64,000 nucleotides of DNA from [Borrelia] lusitaniae (GTDB taxonomy: Bacteria; Spirochaetota; Spirochaetia; Borreliales; Borreliaceae): assembly GCF_030440365.1 (NCBI RefSeq), contig NZ_CP124050.1, forward strand, positions 434,001 through 498,000. The letters run 5' to 3'. Shown piece by piece: positions 47,399 through 55,231 of this stretch; within the stretch, counting starts at the first letter, position 1, and each line of letters opens with the position of its first letter. The notes beneath the pieces are model-generated. The model was not told the DNA's origin and made no database searches. It was given only the letters and a program-made list of their open reading frames with translations. The position numbers and the translations under genes were made by a program.

Positions 47399-48701
47399 TT
47401 TTAGTTTTGAGAAAGCTTTAAATTTTTATAAAAATGGCGACTATAAAAATTCTCTTGCCAATTTAGATGTTTTTGATGAGAATTTTGATTCTCTTTCACT
47501 TAAAGCACTTATTTATTTTAAAAAAAAGGATTATAAGGCTCTTTTGTATGTTTTAAATACTTATCCTGTTGTTTTAAGCGAATACAATTTTTTAGTTAAA
47601 CTTATAGATTATGGTAAAATTGAAAAAAATAAAGATGATCTAGGCCCTTTTGAGAATTATAATTTAGGTGTTTTTTATTTCAATTTAAAAGAATATGAAC
47701 TTGCTTTAAGTTGTTTTTTAAAAGCCAAAGAGCAAAAATCTGATTTTATACAAGCTTTAAACAATAGTGCCGTCTTATTTGAAATGTTGGGCAATAAGGA
47801 TGAGGCTTTAAAATTATTTTTTGAGGCTAGAGATTTGGATCAAAGCAACTCTCTAGTTAAGCTTAACATTTGGATTTTAAAAAATAGTCAATCTATTAAA
47901 ACAACAAACTTTTTAAAAGTAGACAAATTTTTTTTTAATGCCAATCTTGCTCTTGTTGTTAATTATTTAATGTATTATTTCTATTCTATTGGAGAAATAA
48001 GCAAAGCAATTAGGCTTTCTGAAAAATTTTTAACAGATTCTCATTATTCTAAATATATTTGGCACAATAGAGCAACTATTTTTCATAAAATAGGCAATAT
48101 GACTCAAGCCACAACATCTTATGTTAAAGCCATTTTGAATTTTTCAAATATTTATACAATTTATAATATGCACATTGCAACAATTGAGCTTTTAAAATTT
48201 TCTCCTAAAAAGTCTATTGAGAGAATGATTGATGATTATTCTAACCTAGATTTAATATATTTGTATGCAACTTTATTTTTTCTTAGAAATCGTGATCTCG
48301 AAGATGCTTATTTTTACATGAAAAAACTTTGTGAGCTTAATCCAGGGCCTTATTTGAAATTTTTAAAATTGCTTGAGTCTAGCGAGGATATGTTAATTGA
48401 AAATCTGCTTGAAGAATTTGCAGTAGCTTTAAGAGTAAATTGGTATTTGGAGTATTTATTTTTTATTGACAATTCTTTAAATTTGAGAGATCCTATTTTT
48501 ATTTTTGATCACAATATAAGAGTAAATGCGTATATTTGGAGAATTAAAGATGAGTGCATTGAATTAAAATTTAGCAATAATGAGGAAAAAATGGTTCAAG
48601 AGATCTTGCATGAAGAATATATTTGTTCTCAAATTGACGTTTCTGTTAAAGATTTTCAAAATTTAATAGAAGCTTATAAAGAGTTTAGAATAAATTATTA
48701 A
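47391..48701 (+). CDS. TPR-repeat protein
   Basis: A 436-residue soluble protein with several tetratricopeptide units. Clear ones include YNLGVFYFNLKEYELALSCF with LKAKEQKSD, then ALNNSAVLFEMLGNKDEALK, and WHNRATIFHKIGNMTQATTS. No signal peptide, so it is probably cytosolic. TPRs mediate protein-protein contact; the partner is unknown. It overlaps the FN3 protein gene by eight bases, and the two are likely co-expressed. Confidence 0.82.
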   Translation: MNNFSFEKALNFYKNGDYKNSLANLDVFDENFDSLSLKALIYFKKKDYKALLYVLNTYPVVLSEYNFLVKLIDYGKIEKNKDDLGPFENYNLGVFYFNLKEYELALSCFLKAKEQKSDFIQALNNSAVLFEMLGNKDEALKLFFEARDLDQSNSLVKLNIWILKNSQSIKTTNFLKVDKFFFNANLALVVNYLMYYFYSIGEISKAIRLSEKFLTDSHYSKYIWHNRATIFHKIGNMTQATTSYVKAILNFSNIYTIYNMHIATIELLKFSPKKSIERMIDDYSNLDLIYLYATLFFLRNRDLEDAYFYMKKLCELNPGPYLKFLKLLESSEDMLIENLLEEFAVALRVNWYLEYLFFIDNSLNLRDPIFIFDHNIRVNAYIWRIKDECIELKFSNNEEKMVQEILHEEYICSQIDVSVKDFQNLIEAYKEFRINY

Positions 48702-48719
48702 AATTTATAATTTATTTAG

Positions 48720-48749
48720 TTGACAATAATAATACCTCTAAGATAATAT
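48720..48749 (+). promoter_or_regulatory. Predicted promoter of tRNA-Ser(GCT)
   Basis: TTGACA (48720-48725) with TAATAT at 18-base spacing (48744-48749) or GATAAT at 16 (48742-48747). It ends about 14 bases before the tRNA. Confidence 0.65.
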
Positions 48750-48762
48750 GTATTAATATTGT

Positions 48763-48851
48763 GGAGAGATGCCAGAGTGGCCGAATGGGGCTTCCTGCTA
48801 AGAAGTTGTCCTTTTAAAAGGGGACCATGGGTTCGAATCCCATTCTCTCCG
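48763..48851 (+). tRNA. tRNA-Ser (GCT anticodon)
   Basis: An 89-nt class II tRNA: acceptor GGAGAGA pairs with TCTCTCC, the anticodon loop CTGCTAA gives GCT, and a long variable arm (TTGTCCTTTTAAAAGGGGACC) is present. Reads AGC and AGU codons. The CCA end is not encoded. Confidence 0.95.
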
Positions 48852-48865
48852 TAATTATTTAAATC

Positions 48866-48894
48866 TTGACAGTCTGTATTTTATTTATTAAAAT
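48866..48894 (+). promoter_or_regulatory. Predicted promoter of tRNA-Ser(TGA)
   Basis: TTGACA (48866-48871), exactly 17 bases, TAAAAT (48889-48894), 13 bases before the tRNA. It shows that the two neighbouring serine tRNAs are probably transcribed separately. Confidence 0.72.
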
Positions 48895-48907
48895 TTGTTT
48901 TAACTCT

Positions 48908-48994
48908 GGAGAGGTGGCAGAGTGGTTTAATGCTACGGTCTTGAAAACCGTTGTAGGTGTAAGTCTACCGTGAGTTCGAATCTCACCCTCTCCG
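48908..48994 (+). tRNA. tRNA-Ser (TGA anticodon)
   Basis: An 87-nt class II tRNA with acceptor GGAGAGG/CCTCTCC, anticodon loop CTTGAAA (anticodon TGA, reading UCA and other UCN) and a long variable arm (TTGTAGGTGTAAGTCTACCG). No encoded CCA. Confidence 0.95.
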
Positions 48995-49025
48995 TAATTA
49001 ATGTATTTGATTTCAACAATTAAGA

Positions 49026-49733
49026 TTAAGAGTGCAGGTTTTTATTGGTGTGATATTTGTTTTCTGTGTTTTCATGTATAGGAAATTGAAACTCAATTTT
49101 ATCACATTCATTACAATCAATTAAGAATGGATTATAGAAAATTATAATTTGGTTATTTTTAAAATAATATTTATATTTTGGAAAGATTGTTGTGAATTTT
49201 TTTTCCAATTCCTTTGTACTGTATTTATCGTTGACATTAAAATCTTTAATCTTATTTTTTATCTGTTCTTTTAATACGTTTATTAGAGAGTCTAGCTGAT
49301 CTTTTGATATTATTTCTGAAATTTCTATTTTTTTGTTTCCTTTTAAGTTTAAAGAGTGATATTTTAAGAGAGTGTTTGATTCTTTTTCTTTAAAGGATTC
49401 TTTATATAAAATAGATGTAATTCCAATATTTTCATTTTTAAAGATTGTAAAACTTGAAAAATAAAAATATTCATTTTTTGAATTTTCGGTTTTTGATATT
49501 TTATTTTGGATATCTTTTTTCCATTTTTTTATAAAATTTTCAAATTCAAAGGTTGCATTTTCCATAAAAGGAATTTTTGCATCTATGTGTAGAATAATAT
49601 TGTTTTTTAGTATTTCTTTTTCTTTGATATTTTTAGTTTTAATTATGAACTTAGAATTAGCTTCATTTGAGATTGATTTAGAGCATGATAAAATAGATAA
49701 TATTAAAAGAGAAATGATTATTTTAGGTTTCAC
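49026..49733 (-). CDS. Lipoprotein with DUF4163/DUF3298-like (RsiV-type) domain
   Basis: A 235-residue exported protein. The signal peptide KPKIIISLLILSILSCSKS ends in a spirochete-type lipobox with Cys17. The body resembles the DUF4163-DUF3298 pair found in RsiV-like proteins, ending near FLIDCNECDKIEFQFPI. In RsiV this domain binds lysozyme, but no such role is shown for this protein. It is on the minus strand between tRNA genes and alone in its unit. A large inverted repeat starts 17 bases upstream of its start codon. Confidence 0.75.
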   Translation of the reverse strand: MKPKIIISLLILSILSCSKSISNEANSKFIIKTKNIKEKEILKNNIILHIDAKIPFMENATFEFENFIKKWKKDIQNKISKTENSKNEYFYFSSFTIFKNENIGITSILYKESFKEKESNTLLKYHSLNLKGNKKIEISEIISKDQLDSLINVLKEQIKNKIKDFNVNDKYSTKELEKKFTTIFPKYKYYFKNNQIIIFYNPFLIDCNECDKIEFQFPIHENTENKYHTNKNLHS

Positions 49734-49750
49734 AACTTCTCCATTTTCTG

Positions 49751-49804
49751 ATTAATGTTTTTATTGTAATAAATAGTAATTTTTATTACAATAAAAACAT
49801 TAAT
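49751..49804. repeat. Perfect 23-bp inverted repeat, 8-base loop
   Basis: Left arm 49751-49773 and right arm 49782-49804 are exact reverse complements. The structure fills most of the gap between the divergent lipoprotein gene (49733) and tRNA-Arg (49810). It could be an operator, a cruciform, or a terminator-like element; no T-run marks it as a normal terminator. Confidence 0.75.
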
Positions 49805-49809
49805 TATTT

Positions 49810-49883
49810 GTGTCCATAGCTCAGTTGGATAGAGCGTTAGATTGCGATTCTGAAGGTCAGAGGTTCAAGTCCTCTTGGACACG
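49810..49883 (+). tRNA. tRNA-Arg (GCG anticodon)
   Basis: A 74-nt tRNA: acceptor GTGTCCA/TGGACAC, anticodon stem TTAGA/TCTGA and loop TTGCGAT, so the anticodon is GCG and not the usual bacterial ACG (later ICG). T arm AGAGG/CCTCT around TTCAAGT. No encoded CCA. The next tRNA starts 17 bases later and is likely co-transcribed. Confidence 0.92.
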
Positions 49884-49899
49884 AAAAGTTTGTTAGTTT

Positions 49900-49986
49900 G
49901 GAGAGATGGCCGAGTGGCTTAAGGCGCACGCTTGGAAAGCGTGTATACGGTAAAATGTATCATGGGTTCGAATCCCATTCTCTCCG
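49900..49986 (+). tRNA. tRNA-Ser (GGA anticodon)
   Basis: An 87-nt class II tRNA with acceptor GGAGAGA/TCTCTCC, anticodon loop CTTGGAA region (anticodon GGA, reading UCC and UCU), and a long variable arm. It shares its acceptor end with tRNA-Ser(GCT) at 48763. The SRP RNA begins a few bases later. Confidence 0.95.
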
Positions 49987-49987
49987 G

Positions 49988-50085
49988 TTCCTAGGACCCG
50001 TACTATCAAGTGTTGCCAAATCCCGTCAGGACTGGAAGGTAGCAGCGGTAAGCGATTTTCTTGATGAGTACGAAAGTCTTAGGTT
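49988..50085 (+). ncRNA. ffs: Signal recognition particle RNA (4.5S type)
   Basis: The apical hallmark GTCAGGACTGGAAGGTAGCAG, here quoted in part as CAGGACTGGAAGGTAGCAG, is unmistakable for domain IV of SRP RNA, which binds Ffh. The ends pair: CCTAGGAC (49990-49997) with GTCTTAGG (50076-50083), then GTACT with AGTAC. At about 98 nt it is a bacterial short SRP RNA without an Alu domain. It directly follows tRNA-Ser(GGA), so it may be processed from a shared transcript. Confidence 0.93.
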
Positions 50086-50314
50086 TAATTTTAAGCCAAA
50101 ATGTAATGCTTTGCTTTATGTTGAGATATGGATTTATCTTTTTGAAACTTTCAATCTTATTATATTTTCTTGGAAAGCTTTTTTTTGTTAGATATTTTTT
50201 ATACTTTATAAAATTCTTTGGGAATTCTTTTAAAGTAATGGCTCTGAGATATAAATATGCTGTATAGTATATTTATAGCATTTTGCTTATAAAGCATTGG
50301 GAGGTAAAAAGTTA

Positions 50315-51997
50315 ATGGCGTCTTCAAGAGGCACTGCTCTTAAGAAACGCCCCAGAGATTTCAACTCTCTTGAAGGGCAAGATTTTGTTGTTGAAACCTT
50401 AAAGCATTCTATAGAGAAAAATAAAATAGCAAATGCTTATATCTTTTCTGGGCCAAGAGGTGTTGGCAAGACTTCATCAGCTAGGGCTTTTGCTAGATGC
50501 TTAAATTGTAAGAATGGCCCTACAGTTATGCCTTGTGGAGAGTGCGGCAATTGCAAATCTATTGAGAATGATAGCAGTCTTGATGTTATTGAAATTGATG
50601 GTGCTTCAAATACTTCGGTTCAAGACATTAGGCAAATCAAAGAAGAGATATTGTTTCCTCCTGCAATTTCTAAATATAGAATATATATTATTGATGAAGT
50701 TCATATGCTTTCCAATTCTGCTTTTAATGCTCTTTTAAAGACAATCGAAGAGCCCCCAAATTATATTGTTTTTATTTTTGCCACCACAGAGTCACATAAG
50801 CTTCCAGAGACAATAAAAAGCAGATGTCAACATTTTAGTTTTAAACTTTTATCGTTAGAAAAGATTTATAATATGCTTAAGAAGGTTTGTTTTGAGGATC
50901 ATATTAAATATGAAGATGAGGCGTTAAAATGGATTGCATATAAAAGCAGTGGTAGCGTAAGGGATGCTTATACTCTTTTTGATCAGGTAGTTTCTTTTAC
51001 TAATTCTGACATTAAATTAGATCAAATAAGATCTAAGATGGGCTTAACCAACGATGAATTTTTGGAAAAGTTGTCAGTGAGCATTCTTAGTGAAGATGTA
51101 AAAGAGTTAATTTGTGTTCTTGATTCTATTTTTTTGGCTGGAGTGTCTTATGAGCAATTTTTATTAGATTCAATTGAATTTTTTAGAGAGGCATTATTTT
51201 TAAAGATAGGTATTAAAAATTTTGAGTTTATTGGAATTAAATCTGAAAATTTAAAAAAGAAATTAATTGAGTTTGATTTAAACTATCTTGAAAGAATTAT
51301 TGTTGTTTTGCTTGAAACTTACAGGGATTTGCAATTTTCGGTTAATCCAAGATATGAGCTTGAAATTAATTTTATTAAAATTTTAAGACTTAAAAACTAT
51401 ATTCCAAATCATGTTTTAATAAAACAAATTCAAAATCTTGAGGACAATTTGTTAGAAAATATGGCTCTAGATTCAAACAATTTTGATGCTTTAGCAAGCA
51501 AGAAGAGTAATTCTGATTTAGCTTTTATTCCACCAAGCTCCAGCTTAGAATATGAATTTCCCGAAATTAAATCTTTAGAAAAAGAGGATGCTGGTTTTGA
51601 TGAAAATTTGTCAACAGAAGTTGATAGAAATCTTTTAAATACCAATAGCATTGACGAGATCGATGAGATTTTTATTGAGAATGATAATTCAAGTAGAGTA
51701 AATGATTTTACCAATATAAGAGATAAATTTATTTATATTGTTTCAAGATATATTCAAACTTTAGTTCATTCAGGAGAAGTTATTATTGATAACAATGTTC
51801 TTTATTATAAAGTGTTTAGTGAATTTGAGTATAATGAGCTTCAAAATTATAAGGTTGAGATAAGGTCTGAATTTTATAAAGAATTTCCCAATTTAAGCAT
51901 TGTGTTTCAAAAAAATTTTAAAAGCCTTGAAAAAGATTTTGAAAAATTAGAAACTGTAAAAAATATTTTTGGAGCAAGCGAGGTTCTGGAGGGATAA
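50315..51997 (+). CDS. dnaX: DNA polymerase III subunits gamma/tau
   Basis: A 560-residue clamp-loader ATPase. Walker A is GPRGVGKT (46-53), the zinc cluster uses Cys65, Cys74, Cys77 and Cys80 (CGECGNC), and Walker B region IIDEVHMLSNSAFNALLKTI follows. SRC and sensor motifs IKSRCQHFSF and SGSVRDAYTLFDQ are present. I chose the ATG at 50315 with GGGAGG upstream; the earlier TTG overlaps that ribosome site. The tau-like C-terminal part (about 370-560) is acidic. ybaB starts four bases after the stop. Confidence 0.95.
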   Translation: MASSRGTALKKRPRDFNSLEGQDFVVETLKHSIEKNKIANAYIFSGPRGVGKTSSARAFARCLNCKNGPTVMPCGECGNCKSIENDSSLDVIEIDGASNTSVQDIRQIKEEILFPPAISKYRIYIIDEVHMLSNSAFNALLKTIEEPPNYIVFIFATTESHKLPETIKSRCQHFSFKLLSLEKIYNMLKKVCFEDHIKYEDEALKWIAYKSSGSVRDAYTLFDQVVSFTNSDIKLDQIRSKMGLTNDEFLEKLSVSILSEDVKELICVLDSIFLAGVSYEQFLLDSIEFFREALFLKIGIKNFEFIGIKSENLKKKLIEFDLNYLERIIVVLLETYRDLQFSVNPRYELEINFIKILRLKNYIPNHVLIKQIQNLEDNLLENMALDSNNFDALASKKSNSDLAFIPPSSSLEYEFPEIKSLEKEDAGFDENLSTEVDRNLLNTNSIDEIDEIFIENDNSSRVNDFTNIRDKFIYIVSRYIQTLVHSGEVIIDNNVLYYKVFSEFEYNELQNYKVEIRSEFYKEFPNLSIVFQKNFKSLEKDFEKLETVKNIFGASEVLEG

Positions 51998-52001
51998 AAA
52001 T

Positions 52002-52301
52002 ATGACAGTAAATCCGTTAGATTTTTTGAAAAATATGTCTAATGTTAAGAGCAATATTGACAATATTAAAAAGGAAATGTCTAAAATTACGGTTTGTGGT
52101 AAAGCGGGCAGCAATATTGTTGCTATTGAGATGGATGGCGAATTTAATGTTAAAAAAGTTTCAATAAATAAGGAATTTTTTGATGATTTAGACAATGATG
52201 CTTTTGAACAAATGGTTAAATCTGCTTTAAATGATGCTGTTTCTAAGGTTAAAGAAGAGATAAAATTAAAAACTATGGGAGTTCTTCCTTTTGGAATGTA
52301 G
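52002..52301 (+). CDS. ebfC: Nucleoid-associated protein, YbaB/EbfC family
   Basis: A 99-residue protein: NPLDFLKNMSNVKSNIDNIK at the start and VAIEMDGEFNVKKVSINKEF and DAVSKVKEEIKLKTMG later match the YbaB family. In B. burgdorferi the homologue EbfC binds DNA upstream of erp genes and throughout the genome. GGAGGG lies 8 bases before the ATG at 52002; an upstream in-frame start inside dnaX is not credible. dnaX-ybaB pairing is common in bacteria. Confidence 0.93.
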   Translation: MTVNPLDFLKNMSNVKSNIDNIKKEMSKITVCGKAGSNIVAIEMDGEFNVKKVSINKEFFDDLDNDAFEQMVKSALNDAVSKVKEEIKLKTMGVLPFGM

Positions 52302-52474
52302 TTATTAATTTTGTAAAAGTTATATTTTGATTTTGCAATGTAATGTTAGGCGCTTTATAACTTGTAGTATTCCTTATAAATTTAATTAATCAGATATAAT
52401 TTTAAAATATTAAGTAAGCATTTTAATTTATTTAATTATTTTTAAATTAATTTCTCAAATTTTAGGAGGATTTT

Positions 52475-52984
52475 ATGTCAATATTATTGCAAAAAACTTT
52501 ATGTATTATTAAGCCAGATGGGGTTAGGAGAGGTTTAATCGGTGATGTAGTTGCTAGATTTGAAAGGGTAGGTTTAAAAATGGTGGCTGCTAAAATGCTT
52601 ATTGTTGATGAGAGTCTAGCAAAAAAACATTATTTGTATGATGATATTGTCTTTAGACATAGTGAAGAGATTTGGAAGTCTTTGATTAAATTTATTTCAA
52701 ATTCTCCTGTTTTTGTATTTGTTGTTGAAGGAGTTGAAAGCATTGAGGTTGTTAGGAAGCTTTGTGGTTCAACTGAGCCAAAATTAGCCATTCCTGGAAC
52801 AATACGAGGAGATTTTTCTTATCATAGTTTTAAGTATTCAAATGAAAAAGGTTTTTCAATTTATAATGTGATTCATGCATCTGCAAATGAGGTAGATGCG
52901 ATTCGTGAAATACCAATTTGGTTTAAAGACAATGAAATTTTAAACTACAAAAGAGATGATGAATGTGAGCATTATTATTGTTAA
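52475..52984 (+). CDS. ndk: Nucleoside diphosphate kinase
   Basis: A 169-residue enzyme that makes nucleoside triphosphates. The N terminus LCIIKPDGVRRGLIGDVVARFE and GTIRGDFSYHSF are standard, and NVIHASANEVDAIREI carries the catalytic His. Compared with the usual 140-150 residues there is an insert just before the active site (YHSFKYSNEKGFSIY) and a C-terminal tail with three Cys/His (ECEHYYC). TTAGGAGG precedes the ATG at ideal spacing. The 258-base gap downstream shows nothing notable. Confidence 0.93.
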   Translation: MSILLQKTLCIIKPDGVRRGLIGDVVARFERVGLKMVAAKMLIVDESLAKKHYLYDDIVFRHSEEIWKSLIKFISNSPVFVFVVEGVESIEVVRKLCGSTEPKLAIPGTIRGDFSYHSFKYSNEKGFSIYNVIHASANEVDAIREIPIWFKDNEILNYKRDDECEHYYC

Positions 52985-53242
52985 TTTTTATAATCTATTT
53001 CTATTTTTTTGGTGGAGGGATAAGTTTTAATTGGCAATTTAATTAATCTAAAACAAAAGCAATTTTTTGCATTTTTAGTAGAATTCTTATATATAAGGCT
53101 ATTCTTAAGAGATGTGTTTTTATCTTGCTTTTATGTTTTGCATTATAATTGATTATGTAAATAAATATTGTTTGATAAAGTTTTTAATGTTATGTTGTTG
53201 TGTTTAATAAATTGTCAATTGAAATAGAAAATTTCTAGCCTT

Positions 53243-53770
53243 ATGAGAATATTTATGTTTTATTTGTTATTTTTGTTTTTTGCTTGTACTTTCGATTATG
53301 ATGAATATTCTAATAGGTCTGATGCAGCAAAAAAGTTTCCTTCAATACAAATATTAGGAATCAAGTATTATGATGTTGTATACAATAAAGAACAAACCGT
53401 TTTAGAGTCTTTAAGTTTTAGTTATTTTAATGACTATAAAATTTATAAGGCAGAGAATGGAAGGTTTTTGTATCGTTCGCTAGATAATGAAATTTCAGGA
53501 AAGTTTAATAATTTGGAAGGTTCTTATATTACAAAGGATTTGGATATGAGAGATTCTGTAGAATTTAAAATAGAGGAAAAGAATAATTATTATTTACTTA
53601 ATTCAAATAGGCTTTTATGGAAGAATAAAGATAAGAAGTTACAATCTCCTCCAAATGAGCTGGTATTGATTAGGTTTAATGATAGCAGAATAAAAGGTAA
53701 AGGATTTTCTTATTTTTTAAAGAGTAATGTTTTTTATTTTGATTCTGGAGTTGAAGGAATCATGAATTGA
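53243..53770 (+). CDS. LptC-like lipoprotein
   Basis: A 175-residue exported protein. The signal FMFYLLFLFFAC ends at a lipobox-like Cys15. The mature part starts with SIQILGIKYYDVVYNK and has beta-strand periodicity with YFNDYKIYKAENGRFLYRS and YITKDLDMRDSVEF, resembling the LptC/OstA-like beta-jellyroll. Position supports this: an OstA-repeat protein and an LptB-type ATPase follow at once. Assignment by sequence alone would be weak. The stop overlaps the TTG start of the next gene. Confidence 0.65.
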   Translation: MRIFMFYLLFLFFACTFDYDEYSNRSDAAKKFPSIQILGIKYYDVVYNKEQTVLESLSFSYFNDYKIYKAENGRFLYRSLDNEISGKFNNLEGSYITKDLDMRDSVEFKIEEKNNYYLLNSNRLLWKNKDKKLQSPPNELVLIRFNDSRIKGKGFSYFLKSNVFYFDSGVEGIMN

Positions 53771-54462
53771 GGGATTTAATTTTAATATGGATTTTTATTA
53801 TTTTTGTTAACAATATTCAAGCAGCACAAGAAGAATTTAATCTTAAATCTGAAAGTGTTAAGGAAAATGATAAGAGAAGTGTTAATTTTACCTTTAAGTC
53901 GGATTTTGCACAAGGGGTAGTGTCTTCTTTTTATAAAAAAATTGTTTTAAAAGGGAATTCAGAGGTTATTTCGCCAGATTTTAAACTTAGAGCAGATGAA
54001 ATTGAAATTTATGGAGAAAATGGTTCTTATCTTGAAGCTCGAGGCAATGTTTTTTATGAAGATTATAAGAATAAGATGCATGTTAAAGCTCAGTTCTTAT
54101 TTTTTAATAGAAAATTAGATAATTTTTATCTTCAAAAAGGAGTTGAGCTTGAAGATTTAGAAAACAATATGATTATTAAGGCAGAAAGAGTTGAAGGTAG
54201 CAATAAAGCCAATGTTTATATTATGCAATATTCTGTTAAAATATATAAGGATGATACTTTTGCAAGAGCCGAGAATGGGACTTATAATAAAGAAGAAAAA
54301 GAAATGATTCTTGAGGGTGTTCCAGTAATTTATCAAAAAGACAATTATTATTCTGCTTCAAGAATAATTTTTAATACAAAAACTAATAGGTATAAACTTG
54401 AGGGGAGTGTTGAGGGAGAGTTTACTCAAGTTGAAAATGATGTTTCTGAAGAAAAAAAATAA
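53767..54462 (+). CDS. LptA-like OstA-repeat periplasmic protein
   Basis: A 231-residue protein with a signal peptide (LILIWIFIIFVNNIQA). The body shows OstA-type repeated beta units: FYKKIVLKGNSEVISPDFKL, LRADEIEIYGENGSYLEARG, and MIIKAERVEGSNKANVYIMQ. These match the periplasmic bridge protein LptA. Start codon TTG overlaps the stop of the LptC-like gene (TTGA). Borrelia has no LPS, so a bridge would carry another lipid or lipoprotein cargo. The ATPase gene begins inside its 3' end. Confidence 0.82.
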   Translation: MRDLILIWIFIIFVNNIQAAQEEFNLKSESVKENDKRSVNFTFKSDFAQGVVSSFYKKIVLKGNSEVISPDFKLRADEIEIYGENGSYLEARGNVFYEDYKNKMHVKAQFLFFNRKLDNFYLQKGVELEDLENNMIIKAERVEGSNKANVYIMQYSVKIYKDDTFARAENGTYNKEEKEMILEGVPVIYQKDNYYSASRIIFNTKTNRYKLEGSVEGEFTQVENDVSEEKK

Positions 54463-55231
54463 AATAAAAGAGATTAAAGAAAATCTTAACCTTAATTCTG
54501 CCAATAATGTTGTTTTAAGGGCAGATAGCATTATTAAAAAGTATGGTGAAAAGTTTGCTGTTAATGGTATTACGATTAACATTCATAAAGGTGAAGTTGT
54601 GGGGCTTCTTGGTCCAAATGGAGCCGGCAAAACAACCACATTTTATACGATTGTAGGTTTTATTAGGCCTAATGCAGGTAAAGTTTTAATAAATGATTAC
54701 AATATTTCATCTCTTAATATGTATGAGCGCGCACGGATAGGAATTGTGTATCTTCCTCAAGATGCTTCAATTTTTAGGGAACTTACAGTTGAAGAAAATA
54801 TTATGGTTGCTTTAGAGAGAAGAGAAGATCTGTCTAATGCTGAGCGCAAGATAGAGCTTGTGAATTTACTTAAAGAATTTGAGATAAAAAGAATACAAAG
54901 CCAAAAAGCTTATACTCTTTCTGGTGGAGAGAGAAGAAGAGCAGAGATAGCAAGAGCTTTGGCTGTAAATCCTTATTTTTTACTCTTAGATGAACCTTTT
55001 GCAGGCATTGATCCTATTGCTATTGGGGATATAAAGAATATAATAAAAATTTTAAAAGAAAGAAACATTGGAGTTCTTATTACTGATCATAATGTAAGAG
55101 ATGCTTTTGATATAATCGATAGAGCTTATATTGTTTATCAGGGGGAAGTGCTTGATGAGGGCAATGTTGACTATATAGTAAGCAGCAAGAAAGCTAAAAA
55201 GCTTTATTTGGGAGAAGAATTTAGATTATGA
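54437..55231 (+). CDS. lptB: LptB-type ABC transporter ATPase
   Basis: A 264-residue ATPase. Walker A is LLGPNGAGKTTTFY, the Q-loop region is IVYLPQDASIFRELTVEENI, the signature is TLSGGERRRAEIARAL, and Walker B LLLDEPFAGIDPIAIGDI is the LptB hallmark. The H-loop is LITDHNVRDAF. The start is not certain: ATG at 54437 or 54440, overlapping the LptA-like gene by about 26 bases; an earlier open stretch (54398) is unlikely. It completes an lptC-lptA-lptB order as in Gram-negative bacteria. It overlaps the next gene by four bases. Confidence 0.92.
   Translation: MMFLKKKNKIKEIKENLNLNSANNVVLRADSIIKKYGEKFAVNGITINIHKGEVVGLLGPNGAGKTTTFYTIVGFIRPNAGKVLINDYNISSLNMYERARIGIVYLPQDASIFRELTVEENIMVALERREDLSNAERKIELVNLLKEFEIKRIQSQKAYTLSGGERRRAEIARALAVNPYFLLLDEPFAGIDPIAIGDIKNIIKILKERNIGVLITDHNVRDAFDIIDRAYIVYQGEVLDEGNVDYIVSSKKAKKLYLGEEFRL

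Noticed and set aside
49898..50191. 97-codon open frame beginning MERWPSGLRRTL
   Set aside because: It is a translation of tRNA-Ser(GGA) and SRP RNA, a well-known false gene type.
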